From Liolophura sinensis (taxonomy: Eukaryota; Mollusca; Polyplacophora; Chitonida; Chitonidae): a stretch of DNA of 64,000 nucleotides. Of the stretch, positions 1 to 15,400 are shown in pieces (the first letter of the stretch is position 1; each line of letters starts with the position of its first letter). A program made the translations under genes and the position numbers. Location of the stretch: the NCBI RefSeq assembly GCF_032854445.1, contig NC_088306.1, positions 686,501-750,500 of the forward strand. The letters run 5' to 3'. The notes below the pieces were generated by a model, which worked only from the letters and a program-made list of their open reading frames with translations, did not search any database and was not told the DNA's origin.

Positions 1-226
1 ACCTAATGATAAACACAAGGCCACATACCTGATGATCACACACTAGTACCACACATCCGATGACACACCTAATGATAAACACAAGGCCACATACCTGATG
101 ATCACACACTAGTACCACACATCCGATGACACACCTAATGATAAACACAAGGCCACATACCTGATGATCACACACTAGTACCACACATCCGATGACACAC
201 CTAATGATAAACACAAGATCACATAC
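1..226 (-). repeat. 66-bp tandem array made of MYO7A exon-4 donor copies (runs off left edge)
   Basis: Units start at 1, 67, 133 and 199, an exact 66-bp period. The last unit runs into the true exon-4 boundary. On the minus strand each upstream unit carries AGTGTGTGATCATCAG followed by GTATGTG, identical to the exon end plus 5' splice site, so at least three decoy donors sit just downstream of the real one. Between the true donor and the first decoy there is an in-frame TAG. Confidence 0.93.
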
Positions 227-411
227 CTGATGATCACACACTGGTCTTCCTGGTATCTCCTCATGTTGAAGTACGAGTTATCCGCAATCGCAAAGATATG
301 GGGAGGTAACTCTCCTATTTTCTTATCCCTGTACGACTGGATTTGCTCGGCAGTGTAGATGGGGAGGATCTGGTAGGGGTTGACTGCCACTAATATTGAC
401 CCTGTGTATGT
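227..411 (-). CDS. MYO7A: MYO7A coding exon 4, ending just before the P-loop
   Basis: 185 nt, starting in phase 0 and ending in phase 2 (AG of the serine codon). It encodes [14 protein letters not shown] and [15 protein letters not shown]. Acceptor TTGCAG; donor GTATGT at 226-221. The last 16 exon bases and the donor are copied in the 66-bp array that follows downstream in the intron. Confidence 0.96.
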
Positions 412-3400
412 CTGCAAGTGGAACAAAATAGAATGCGATTATATATATCAAATAACCACCCACCCACATAAGTCGTATTGACTGGAATAAATGTAGCCTA
501 TACATATAAATCAAATGGTTATTTTTTGTTTATTTGATTGGTGTTTTATGCCCTACTCAAGAATATTTCACTTATACGACGCTAGGCAGGATTATAGTGG
601 AAGGAAACCGGGCACAGCCTGGTGGAAACCCATGACCATCTGCAGGTTGCTGGCAGACCTTCCCACGCACAACGTTTAGAGGTACAATCAACCTGAGAAG
701 TATATGAATGTAATAAAAGACACTGATTTATTGGCAAAATTTCACAGTATATATCTCCCTGGTCTATTTTGGACATCTGCATTACAAAACTCCTGTGATG
801 TGTGACTGGTGATCTGCACTCAGAAATTTCTTAAAATAGAGAGAGAAAAACATTTTAGAGCACCCAGACAAACGTGGCAGCTGTAATCCTCAGGAATTTC
901 GGTCTGTCACATCTTACGATGTATGCCCAATGAAAGCTGAGCTTTTTCATATTCTTACAATACTCTTCAGGCCACAGCCTGAACTACGATTTTAAGAAAT
1001 AAACATTGCACTGCCTGAAATACCCTTTAAATGCCCTTTCCACTCACATATATGAGGTTATCCATATATCTAATGAAGAGGTTACGTAGAATGCCGGCCT
1101 CGTTGAGGTCGCCCAGCCCGATCATGTCGTCCACGCCCTCTACGGAGGACGGGTGCATATGTTTGAAGTGCTTATGCTGGTCCAGCCAGTGCTCCTAAAA
1201 CAACAACAACAACAACAACATCGGGCACGATCAACAACAGGTGTTAACATCTTACATGAGCATAGTTGTATGGTATACAATATATTTGATTCACGTCCGC
1301 TGATATAATGATGGGTCCTGTAGGTTTATGAGTGGGGAAAAACCACTGGCCTTCTACACGTACCTGACAAACCTTCTCACTTCAACATTATTTACAATGA
1401 TTCCCACAGTTTTATTGAAAAGTAAAGATATGAATTATTGTTCATTAGGTGGACTAACCATGTGAAAAAAAAGAAACTCAATATTCCTGCTATAATCACA
1501 TGTATCCTGGCTGAATAGAGTACATCAGGTGTTACAAAAATTAGAAGAATTAGGGAATTTATTTTATTTGATTGATTGGTTTTACAACTGCTTTTACAAC
1601 AGCTGAACACTCTTAATATTACACGTACTTATGTCACTAACAGGACTAGATTTTTTTGGAGACTGGAAACATTGTTTTTTGATCATGATATACATGTACA
1701 TGTACATGTAACAAAAGGCAGAGTGCAGTTTGAACTAATGACTCCTTTTCCATGAAAACCTCACACAGACTACTGGGAAAAGGCACTCTTTATTTGGTCA
1801 GTTAACAACCTTAACGGTAAAGAAAGCCAACACCTCAAACTGTCACTCATAGCCATATCCAATTAAAACATACCTTGCCATCATCGTCGACGACCTGTAT
1901 CCGCCCCGAATCTGAGAACTGGACCTTGGCTCCGATGGCCACCTCAAACTCCCCCTTCTTGTCTGGCTCCAGCCACACATAGTCCCCCTACATAACACAA
2001 ACACAAACATTACATGGCTTACGTTTACTTCCATTTCTATAATTTCTCCAGTTACTGTGCTTTTCAATCATGTATTTTGTTTGGTCATTGCAAGAACACT
2101 CAGAAGAACTTTACTGTGTTCATCAAAAGTATCACTTTATGGCTATTAGGTGTTTCTGAAAGTGCATTTTCACAGGTCAAATTTAAGGTGAAATTAGGTA
2201 TTATGGTCAGTGTACATAAGTATAAAAACAGCCACAAACTATGGAATATAAGAAAAGGAAATCCTCACAGAAACCGTTGTGTACACAAGCATAAAAACAG
2301 CCACAAACTATGGAGTGTAAGGAAAGGAAATCCTCACAGCAACCGTTGTGTACACAAGTATAAAAATAGCCACAAACTATGGAGTGTAAGGAAAGGAAAT
2401 CCTCACAGCAACCATTGTGTACACAAGTATAAAAACAGTCACAAACTATGGAGCATAAGGAAAGGAAATCCTCACAGCAACCGTTGTGTACACAAGTATA
2501 ACAACAGCCACAAACTATGGAGTGTAAGGAAAAGAAATCCTCACAGCAACCATTTAGCAAGATCTTTGGAAAACCAGGCACATGTACTATCAAACACCCA
2601 AAAACATTTATGTCCATTCCTTTGAGTGGTAATGACAAACAAATAATATCGCACACAGCTAAATGTACATGTAAGGTAGTTCATCCCAAAGGACTCTGGG
2701 TTCATCTGAAGACTACTACATGAAGCCACAGACCTTTCTGAAGCTTGAGAAACAAACAGAGTTCCATGTACCCGTGCATATAGAAATAATGGAACATAAA
2801 AGTTAACTTCAACTTACAGGTAGGGTAAATTCAATAGTCTTATAGTGTGACATGTTGGCAATACAGTCTCACGTACATCGCGGTACCATCACGCTGACAC
2901 AGCAATACAGTCTCAGGTACATCGCGGTACCATCAAGCTGACACGGTAATACAGTCTCAGGTATATCAAGGTACCATCATGCTGACACAGCAATACAGTC
3001 TCAGGTACCATCAAGGTACCATCAAGCTGACACGGTAATATAGTCTCAGGTACATCGAGGTACCATCAAGCTGACACAGCAATATAGTCTCAGGTATGTG
3101 TACATCGCGGTACCATCAAGCTGACACAGCAATACAGTCTCAGGTACGTGTACATCGCGGTACCATCAAGCTGACACAGCAATACAGTCTCAGGTACATC
3201 GCGGTACCATCAAGCTGACACGGTAATACAGTCTCAGGTATATCAAGGTACCATCACGCTGACACAGCAATACAGTCTCAGGTACCATCAAGGTACCATC
3301 AAGCTGACACAGTAATATAGTCTCAGGTACATCGAGGTACCATCAAGCTGACACAGCCATACAGTCTCAGGTACGTGTACATCGCGGTACCATCAAGCTG

Positions 3401-6400
3401 ACACAGCAATATAGTCTCAGGTATATCAATGTATCATCAAGCTGACACAGCAATATAGTCTCAGGTATATCAAGGTACCATCAAGCTGACACGGTAATAC
3501 AGTCTCAGGTATATCAAGGTACCATCAAGCTGACACGGTAATACAGTCTCAGGTATATCAAGGTATCATCAAGCTGACACGGTAATACAGTCTCAGGTAT
3601 ATCAAGGTACCATCAAGCTGACACGGTAATACAGTCTCAGGTATATCAAGGTACCATCAAGCTGACACGGTAATACAGTCTCAGGTATATCAAGGTACCA
3701 TCAAGCTGACACGGTAATACAGTCTCAGGTATATCAAGGTATCATCAAGCTGACACGGTAATACAGTCTCAGGTATATCAAGGTACCATCAAGCTGACAC
3801 GGTAATACAGTCTCAGGTATATCAAGGTACCATCAAGCTGACACGGTAATACAGTCTCAGGTATATCAAGGTACCATCAAGCTGACACGGTAATACAGTC
3901 TCAGGTATATCAAGTTACCATCAAGCTGACACGGTAATACAGTCTCAGGTATATCGATGTACCATCAAGCTGACACAGCACAAGTAGTACTAGTACACTG
4001 TGCAACACAAAGGAGATAAAATGCATGAAACATGTGGATTTCTGATGGACAGCTCCCAGAAAACATTTCTGGTTTCTTGTTGTTCTTGTTAATGTTGTGA
4101 AAATTAAACGGAAATCCAGTCCTGCATTAATTTGTAACCAATCCCAATCCAGCTCAGGTTTGGAGGTACTGTATTACAAATTCCTCGGACTCATGTACAG
4201 TCAACACTTTCCTGTAGGTGAACAGGTAAATCCGAGAGAAAACAAAAACACATCACAACCCACACATGCCGATGATAATTATCCATAATATTTCTTGCAC
4301 AACGCTTGTGAAACTTCACAAATCTATCCCGAAATTACACAAAAATATGCAAATAAAAAACAATAAATAGCAGAAATTTCTTCCAAGAAATGAACAGACA
4401 AATGTGGCACATACAGGTAACTAGCGTACATGCACGTGCGATATGATCAGTGACAATTACACTGTGCTGGACAAAAACAAGATGTCAATGATCATAATGA
4501 ATGGCTGACACCGACTGCAATTTTCCCAGGGATCTCAGACTCATTTTCATTGGGTAGCACAATTCTGGCTCATTGATTCAGGATAATAGAGACCAACGCC
4601 CCGTCTAATTGGGTATCAGATCTTCAAAGGCATTTGCTTAACGAGACAGTAATTGACCTGGTCTTCATTATGTAAAATAAGTCAAGAAACGTAAACAAGC
4701 TATCTAGAACCTTCTGGTAATTACAGTGTTGTCTGTTTTTGTTGATCTCGTGAATCTTTATACAAAAGATAAACATTTCACAAATATTGGATTGAACAAT
4801 CTGATATTTTATTGTGTTAACACTATCATTATGAAAGCCAGAGCAAAGTGCAAAAATCCAAACCTTTTTTTTTTTTTTTTTTTAAATACCGCCACAATAA
4901 GACATCATATTTTTGCCAGTTTTATAATGCCTGCCTGTCTGTAAATTTACAGAAAATAAATCCAGGCCTTTGGCTTGAGACAAATCCATTACATTTTAGT
5001 AATGATCCAGATAGGAGAACTTTTTGACGAATGTTTCTCACTGATATTAAAGTACATGGACAGTGAGCAGAGCATCACGGCCATTTGTAATAATGTATGC
5101 AGCTGTCCAGGGAGTCACATTTGCATGTGTAGGGATCTGAGGTTTGAACTCTCAAGAGTTACTTCCCATCTTTTTTTTAACATGACAATTTAGGTATGTT
5201 CTGTCTAATGATTGGTTTAACTACAAACGCGGTGCAGGAATGGAGAAGTAAAACTGAACTGTTTTGGCCTGGACAAAATGGCAAATTGTTTCAAATTTGT
5301 GAACAAAGAGAGTTTCCTGGTGACACGTGAAAAGATCAAAGAATGGGAGTTCACCTACATATATGTACTTCCACATTAAAGCATGAAGCAATAGAGACAT
5401 TGGAGCAAGTCTGTGGTTTTAGCTTCCTGAGTGTAAAATTTACCTGAGTGGTTACCTGTAATCAGCGAGGAAATACAGGTGATTTCAGAGATAAAGCCGT
5501 GTAACATTAAAACAACGACAGATAAGTCAACATCAAAGGGTAATAGAGCCATCCAGATGTGTGAAGATGTGTATAAACCAGGAATTCATGGACGTGACAG
5601 ATCAAAACAGAGATAAAATTTGGCTACATTATACATGTACAAGGGTTGGAGAAGAATGGGTTAAGTGTTTCCAACTGGGAAACATTTTCTCATCATGTGA
5701 ATTAAACGAGTCACATTCATTATGTTGCTCCAATCACCATTTCTGCCAAAAGAAGTTATGTTTCTGTCAGCATTTATTTGTAGGTCTGTTTTCTTCTACA
5801 GATCTGTTGGGAACTTTTCAGAAAAATTTATTTATTTATTTATTTGACTGGCCAGAGAGGAAGCCTGCATGACCTGCAGAAAAACTTGGACGAAATTTCC
5901 AGCCCAGGTAGTCCTTGGTCTATGAGCATAATTGAGGACCAATCCACTCAGTTTTATTGAATGTATAATATGATTTTTCACTATACCGATAAGAGACAAG
6001 ACAGTATTGTCCCTTTGCCTGTGGTGATTGAGGGAATTTTGTACACATTCCTGTGACATAGGCTCTAATTTTCAGAAATCCAATCTTTTCAAGACAACAC
6101 ACCTAAATCTAAATTCAAATGTTAGCCATGCATCAAGATGATACAAGCAAAACTGAAAAAAAAAGCTGAAAAAAAAAAGCTGAAAACAAAAGCAGAGTAT
6201 TTCTGTAAAAATTCTCTCCTAAAAAAATCAGATGAAAAAATGTCTAGTATGTAAAAAATGTAAAAAAGTTCATAAAAAATTTGGTTATGGAACTCCTGAC
6301 AGAATCATCCAGTTGTTACACCAAATATTCAATTAGCATGAAGCTAAAACATGTTTATATTGAAGCTGAATACACTTTTGGAATCTAGCACAGTGAGTAA

Positions 6401-9400
6401 CTTTTAATGGTCATGTTGGAAATTGTAGATCAAAATCAACTTGAACCTAGCACAGTGAGTAACTTTTAATGGTCATGTTGGAAATTGTAGATCAAAATCA
6501 ACTTCAATCTAGCTCAGTGAGTAACTTTTAATGGTCATGTTGGAAATTGTAGATCAAAATCAACTTGAATCTAGCACAGTGAGTAACTTTTAATGGTCAT
6601 ATTGGAAATTGTACATCAAAATCAACTTCAATCTAGCTCAGTGAGTAACTTTTAATGGTCATGTTGGAAATTGTAGATCAAAATCAACTTGAATCTAGCA
6701 CAGTGAGTAACTTTTAATGGTCATGTTGGAAATTGTAGATCAAAATCAACTTGAACCTAGCACAGTGGGTAACTTTTAATGGTCATGTTAGAAATTGTAG
6801 ATCAAAATCAACTTCAATCTAGCACAGTGAGTAACTTTTAATGGTCATGTTGGAAATTGTACATCAAAATCAACTTCAATCTAGCTCAGTGAGTAACTTT
6901 TAATGGTCATGTTGGAAATTGTAGATCAAAATCAACTTGAACCAAGCACAGTGAGTAACTTTTAATGGTCATGTTAGAAATTGTAGATCAAAATCAACTT
7001 GAATCCAGCACAATGAGTAACTTTTAATGGTCATGTTGGAAATTGTAGATCAAAATCAACTTGAATCTAGCACAGTGAGTAACTTTTAATGGTCACGTTG
7101 GAAATTGTAGATCAAAATCAACTTGAACCTAGCACAGTGAGTAACTTTTAATGGTCATGTTGGAAATTGTAGATCAAAATGGTTATGTTGGAAGTTGTAG
7201 ATCAAAATCAACTTGAATCTAGCACAATGAGTAACTTTTAATGGTGACGTTGGAAATTGTAGATCAAAATCAGCATAGCAAAATTTTTACAATTTGAAAA
7301 GTGCATTAATATTTATAATGCAGTAAGAAGTACAGTACACAGACAAGTAGTCAGCTTTAATCTCATTTGTGAATGGACTGAGCTACCGTCCTGACCTTGG
7401 ACTACACAGGTATACACGTAGATGTCAGGTACACAGTATACATATGGATGTAGGCAGGAGGACTCTGTGCGGGGTTCCCCCTTTCCCCGTCATGACTCAA
7501 CAAATCTGTGACAATGTGGTGTAATTCTAACTCCTGTGAAAACTTGGTTCAGAAGGGATGTACATGTAGGCCTAAATGTACATGTACCTCTGTGAATGCA
7601 CAGGCGAGAGCGCAGATTATACATGTACCTCTGTGAATGCACAAGCGACAGGGCGGATTATACATGTACCTCTGTGAATGCACAGGCGAGAGCGCAGATT
7701 ATACATGTACCTCTGTGAATGCACAAGCGACAGGGCGGATTATACATGTACCTCTGTGAATGCACAGGCGAGAGCGCAGATTATACATGTACCTCTGTGA
7801 ATGCACAAGCGACAGCGCGGATTATACATGTACCTCTGTGAATGCACAGGCGAGAGGACGGATTATACATGTACCTCTGTGAATGCACAGGCGACAGCGC
7901 GGATTATACATGTACCTCTGTGAATGCACAAGCGACAGGGCGGATTATACATGTACCTCTGTGAATGCATAGGTGAGAGCGCGGATTATACATGTATCTC
8001 TGTGAATGCACAAGCGACAGGGCGGATTATACATGTACCTCTGTGAATGCACAGGCGAGAGGACGGATTATACATGTATCTCTGTGAATGCACAAGCGAC
8101 AGGGCGGATTATACATGTACCTCTGTGAATGCACAGGCGAGAGGACGGATTATACATGTACCTCTGTGAATGCACAGGCGACAGCGCGGATTACACATGT
8201 ACTAATATAACAAAATCAAGATGGAGCCCATCCAAATGTCTGTTACAGGAAGTAACGTGTATTATTTTCCATCTTAAAAATGATCCACATGTACATGTAC
8301 ACTAGTCAAATTTTCCCTAAAACAAAATGTGTAAACGTACACTTTAATACATGAACATCAAAACGTGAACAGTACAAAGAATGGTAAGTAGGATTTATGA
8401 CTTTCTGGAACAACTCTAGGAATACATGTGCATGTATATACCATATACATGCACACTGGCCCCAAAAAAACACCAACAAGCCAATAAACAAGCCAATAAA
8501 TGCCATGAAACATGGATTTCGTGTTTAAACTTAACTTTTTTATACGGTCATCATCTTACTGTACATGAACGTCAGTAAGATTACGTCAATTTTAAAGATC
8601 AAGAGAAATCAGCCTAAATGAGCCACTGAGTCCTGGGCAATTTTTAGGTCACTTACATGATGCAGGTTTAACATGAGACACTGTCATGGTCATGTACAGG
8701 TATGACAAATCAAAATGAGACACTGTCATGGTCATGTACAGGTATGACAGATCAAAATGAGACACTGTCATGGTCATGTACAGGTATGACAGATCAAATG
8801 CCTCATTCCTAAGGTACCAAGTGTTTCTTTTATTTACATGTATTACTATTTTCTTTTGTAAAGGTATGAGCAACACCCTCCAACCAAAGTATGTAGGTTG
8901 TAGTAAAAATGTATTTGCATTATGCAGAATGTGAAAGAGCTTTTGTACGGAGGGTAAGTCCACCAGTTCCTACAATGTATAGCCTATGCTTCATACATGC
9001 ATCTATATGTAAATATGTTGACAATACAGCCACACACAGGCCTACATGAGCACATAGCCCTTTATCATGAAAGAAAGCTGAAAAAATGAAGGCTCTTCAG
9101 ACAAAACTAAGTGCTTTTAGTTTTAATCACTTCACCTTTTCTTTTTTTTTTTTACTTTTTTTTTTTAGAGAGAAATGCATTCAAATGTTTCAATTCTTTA
9201 CGGCCTTTTATCAATGACAATACATCGTTTATTTTTTTTGGATTACTTCATTAAATCACAAGTTTTTGACTTGTGACAATTAGAGCTATATATACATTCC
9301 AAAATTAAAAGGTATGTTTGGAGTGAGAAAAACTTCTTTGCTTAATCTGTTAATCCATACCGAAGGTGCCATCACCACCTCCACCTCCGCAGCCCCCCCC

Positions 9401-12400
9401 CCCCCCCCCCCCCACCAGAAGTATGGAGCGGGGAATTTTGAGCATCTGAGATATTAACCTTAATTGTTTCGATGAGATGATTAGAACATGTATCTGTAAC
9501 TCTGTGCAATGTATGCCTGAGGGCAAAGAAAATTAAACCCCTGATATAATACACAGCCGTCCAAACTGAATGGCGACAAAAGTGCACTAGTCCACAAATT
9601 CTTGTGATGTGTCACATTTAAATATGTCTTCCTCTCTCTACAGCATCATGATTTAACATGTACATGTGCTGTTTGTTTCTCTGACATGTACATGTACATG
9701 TGCTAACTATTTGTCTCTCTGCCATACATGTACATGTGCTATTTGTTTCTCTGACATGTACATGTACATGTGCTAACTATTGTTTCTCTGGCATACATGT
9801 ACATGTGCTAACTATTGTTTCTCTGGCATGTACATGTAATTTGCAAAGCTTTATGAAGCCTGCATCTTTAGTGACACAAACAAATCAGCTTTTGGAATCA
9901 TTTTCATAATAAATGTATTTATACATTCCACTGAAAAAAGTGCTACAGAAGTGGCCCCACTACTATATGAGGAGGGCCCATGCACCTTCACATGTGTAGG
10001 TTCCCGCATAGGTCCCCACTGCTGTATAAAGGCCCATGCACTTTCACACGTGTACGTTCCCGCATAGGTCCCCACTGCTGTATGAGGGCCCGTGCACCTT
10101 CACATGTGTAGGTTCCTGCATATGGCCCCACTGCTATATGAAGGCCCGTGCACCATCACACATGTAAGTTCCCACATATGGCCCCACTGCTACATGTAGA
10201 TCCATGCATCTTCACAGCTCAACAGTCATGAAAAGAAAGACCTGCTTCATTAGCATAACAATTACCTGACATCATATTTACATACATGTACCTGTACACC
10301 AATATGAATGTGCCTGCACATGTTCACAATCCTTATACACAACATGAACTATAAAACCAGGTAACAAGACAGAAACAAGGGGAACTTCTGATTCACCCCA
10401 TACACACCTGTGAACTCTGCCCGAGTCAGTAATGTCAACAGTACATGCATGGTTTTTTTATATCTGAACAGCTTAATAGCTAAATGCATGTATGTAGATA
10501 TGTAGAATACATGTATATGTTCACACTGCCACAACAGTCCATCTACCCGACATTTCATCATTTTCACGTGAGCTTATTTAGCCGTGCAAACTTGTGTAAA
10601 TGTATCAATTGGAAGTTTTACAAGTGGGCTACTTGACCAAACCTTGCAAATTTGTGTAAATGATCTGATCTGATTTATTTGATTGGTGTTTTCAAGAATA
10701 TTTCATTTATATGACGGCGGCCGGCATTATGGTGGAAGGAAACCAGGCCGAGCCCGGGGGGAAACCCACGACCATCCACGGGTTGCTGACAGACCTTCCG
10801 ACGTAGGGCCGGAGACGAAGCCAGCATGAGCTGGACTTGAACTCACACCGACCGCATTGGTGAGAGGCTCCTGGGTCATTACGCTGCGCTAGCGCACTAA
10901 CCAACTGAGCCACAGAGGCCCCAACTTACTTGGCCAAACCTTACAAACTTGTGTAAATGTATCAAGTGGAAGTTTTACTGGTGGGCTACTTGGCCAAACC
11001 TTACAAACTTGTGTAAATGTATCAAGTGGAAGTTTTACAGGTGGGCTACATGGCCAAACCTTGCAATCTTGTATAATACTGTAAATGTTTCAATCAGCTA
11101 AAGCAGAAGCACTTTCACTAATTTTTTTTTTTTTGGACTATGTCTAGAGTGAAAATTTGACCAAGTCTTGCTAAACTACATGTACATGTAGTGTATGTAG
11201 GGTATAGCAAGTTTTTCAATCGATGAAAACAAAACAACTTTCACTAAAATGTCTAACTATATAAGTATACACATGAATGTTGATTCACGCACCAGTACGT
11301 TGATTCACGCACCAGTACGTTGATTCACGCACCAGTACGTTGATTCACGCACCAGTAAGAAGAACATGCATATGCTGCTCTGCGTTTGACATCAAGGGTC
11401 ACATGGTCTATACACGACTATATTACCATATTCATGCATTTTTGTTCTCCTCCCTACTTACACATTGCACATACCGGCTCAGGATTGCATACATTCATTT
11501 CATTTAAATTGATTTACAACATTAGGCGAATTTAAACCCATTTTCTTGTGCATTACCACTGGCATTGAGTACAAAGCCGTGGATGTTGCAGTGTAACAGT
11601 AGAACTGAATGACATCTAGCACATCTACAAGTAGATATACATCTTGGTCGTTCTATCAATACATAATCAATACATAATCAATACATGTACCTACGAGGAC
11701 ATGAAGAGAAGAAGATTATTCACTTCCATGTCATGTTCTGTTCATGTCCACGCAAGCCGCCATGAGCACATAAGATCTGGACAGGAAACCCAGTTTCACC
11801 TGCCGGTTGGGATGCTTACAAGCATGGCATATATATTTCTTGCTTTCCTTCTCTAGTCACTTGACATAACAGAATGAATGAGGATCTGCTGCCTTAAGTT
11901 AGGAGCTATTCTCAGGCACCAGTACCAGGCACACTAGTTTTCTTTCACCAGCCATACAGCTATGGTGTGAGGAACACATCAAATAAAAAAATAATGACAT
12001 AATCCAAAGAGTGAGTACTGGTACTTGGGGTTTAACGTCGTACTTGACAATTTTTCACTCATATGATGACGAAGGAATCCTTATGGTGTTTGTAATGTGC
12101 CTCCTTGTTGCAGGACAGATTTCCATTGCTCTTTTTTCTAGTGCTGCCATAATCCAAGGATATTTCTGCACACAACAGCTTGTCAGGTGTGTAAATGCAC
12201 ACATACTTCATCGCGGTAACTAAAAGCTACTGGATGCTTTGTAAGAAAGTACCCATGCTGACAGATGTACAGGTGTGCATTAAACACGGACAACAACGAA
12301 ACACAGCGTCGTACTGGTATTTGATCTAGATGATATAGTGAAGGACTAATGGATAAAAAAGATGGTATCAGTTCATCAGCGATACCTTCAGGCCCGACTG

Positions 12401-15400
12401 ACATGGAGTTAGACCTACATACATGTACCTGCATGCTTCTGTTCACGTGACTGCCTGATTGAATGAGTGATAAGGGAGTTAAACTGGATTATCAGAGGAA
12501 TGTCTAATCCACAGATGAATCTGTGGTGATTGTTGTGGCAGTGTTATTATACACTGGTAACTGTTAAAATCAAAGTAAAAACATGAAATATACCACATGT
12601 ATATGAACATATTGCATGTAACTCCATTTAAACATACATGCAGGTATGGCTGCAAGGCTACCAACGAGCTCCCCTGTGAGAGGCACACTAATGTATGCAA
12701 AACTTCACCTCTGTACATGGAGTGCTGAACTGAATTTCGTAATCTACAGTACTTTTTGAGATCCCACCTCTAGCATTCATCGTATCAATCATTCTAGCAT
12801 GTAATACACTATGTTGTTCATGCTGTAACTTACGGTATTTAAATTGCACACCCGAATCTTCCGATTTTGGGAAGATATTTTCCTAATAAATCTGACTTTG
12901 CTAAAGAAAGAAAATGAGTTACTGCGGTATCCTGCGCAACATGTACACACTGTGACACAGGCATCTATTCTGTGTTCCCTGCTAATAAATGTGGGCTCCA
13001 AAATGTGAACACTTAAAACTAACCACAATATCCAGTTTATTGTATGGATATCTGTCTATCTATTACACGAACACACACTGACAATCGAGGGCTAACAGCA
13101 TTTTTAATGTAAAAGCCCTACAATTATCAGATGACACTTTCATCGCTAGTGACTGGTCAATTTCATAAGGACTTCTACAACATGGCTACTCGGAGTGAAC
13201 TGCCCGTCAGTGCCATATCCTCAATGCTGAACTTCATCTTCTCAGCTTTTAAAACTTAACAGAAGTCCTATATCATTTTTTGTAGGAATATATAGTGGCA
13301 GACTTTATATTCACTTTAAGGCACAAGTAACTAATTCAACTGATGCCCCCCCCCCCCCTCCCTCCCATGTTATTGTGCTTCACAACTGTGCACGACCTCA
13401 GTCCAACACAGGTAGTACCTCTCACCCCTCATGTATACATGCGTCTCTTAACACGGCATTCTTTATTACTGGAAGCTAATGCTTGGGTATGACACTATAT
13501 CTACACCTCTGCTTTGTACATGTACCTAGAGGATTAAAAATGAGTGCGGTTTAGATACAGTTTTCCATGGTCTTTCTAATGAACCTTATCAGAAGTTTAT
13601 TTTCATTTTCTCCTACTTCAATGTAATTTTCTACGATAAAAGTTTCGGAATTTAATGTAATATTTACGGCTCACCCATCTCCTGCCACATTTCCAGTGAA
13701 GTTTTGCCAATTAGGATAAGTATACACGTACATGTAGGTTAATCAATCTAATTAAGCGACCAGTCACGCAATCAAAAGCCACTGGGACACACACAGTGTG
13801 GCACACAGAGCTGGACAAAACCTCATGCACCTACCCAGAAGTTTCCAGCACAGGCAGAACGTTTGCCAGGTTACGATGCCAAGTCCTTATCAAGTTTTAT
13901 CACATCAATGCAGGCTTAATATTGAATAAGTAATTGATTGTTAGTCAATGCCACACTCAAGATTTTTTCACTTTGATTATACATGTCAGCTTATAATAGT
14001 TGGAGCAATCTGTAAAGTGCCTAGAGTATAAAACCACCAACCCTGAGAAGTTTCTCACATGACATACTGGCAGAAGACAACTGGTCTTGCATGAATGACA
14101 TGCCATGCGCAGAAGACAATTGGTCTTGCATGAATGACAGACCATGCACAGAAGACAATTGGTCTTGCATGAATGGCAGACCATGCGCAGAAGACAACTG
14201 GTCTTGCATGAATGGCAGACCATGCGCAGAAGACAATTGGTCTTGCATAAATGACAGACCATGCGCAGAAGACAGCTGGTCTTGCATGAATGACAGACCA
14301 TGCGCAGAAGACAACTGGTCTTGCATGAATGACAGATCATGCGCAGAAGACAACTGGTCTTGCATGAATGGCAGACCATGCGCAGAAGACAGCTGGTCTT
14401 GCATGAATGACAGACCATGCACAGAAGACAACTGGTCTTGCATGAATGACAGACCATGCGCAGAAGACAACTGGTCTTGCATGAATGACAGACCATGCAC
14501 AGAAGACAACTGGTCTTGCATGAATGACAGACCATGCGCAGAAGACAATTGGTCTTGCATGAATGGCAGATCATGCGCAGAAGACAACTGGTCTTGCATG
14601 AATGACAGACCATGCGCAGAAGACAACTGGTCTTGCATGAATGACAGACCATGCACAGAAGACAACTGGTCTTGCATGAATGACAGACCATGCGCAGAAG
14701 ACAACTGGTCTTGCATGAATGACAGACCATGCGCAGAAGACAACTGGTCTTGCATGAATGACAGACCATGCGCAGAAGACAGCTGGTCTTGCATGAATGG
14801 CAGACCATGCGCAGAAGACAACTGGTCTTGCATGAATGGCAGACCATGCGCAGAAGACAACTGGTCTTGCATGAATGGCAGACCATGCGCAGAAGACAGC
14901 TGGTCTTGCATGAATGGCAGACCATGCGCAGAAGACAACTGGTCTTGCATGAATGACAGACCATGCACAGAAAACAACTGGTCTTGCATGAATGACAGAC
15001 CATGCGCAGAACACAACTGGTCTTGCATGAATGACACGCCATGCGCAGAAGACAACTGGTCTTGCATGAATGACAGACCATACGCAGAAGACAACTGGTC
15101 TTGCATGAATGACAGACCATGCGCAGAAGACAACTGGTCTTGCATGAATGGCAGACCATGCGCAGAAGACAACTGGTCTTGCATGAATGACAGACCATGC
15201 GCAGAAGACAACTGGTCTTGCATGAATGACAGACCATGCGCAGAAGACAACTGGTCTTGCATGAATGACAGACCATGCACAGAAGACAACTGGTCTTGCA
15301 TGAATGACAGACCATGCGCAGAAGACAACTGGTCTTGCATGAATGACAGACCATGCACAGAAGACAACTGGTCTTGCATGAATGACAGACCATGCGCAGA

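Noticed and set aside
2014-2656. 203- and 149-codon frames near 2.0-2.6 kb
   Set aside because: They run through the 69-bp array (multiple of three) inside myosin intron 1.
10820-10921. A tRNA gene (A and B boxes on minus strand)
   Set aside because: It is the head of a SINE: it runs directly into the SINE body and A/T-rich tail and does not fold as a full cloverleaf by eye.
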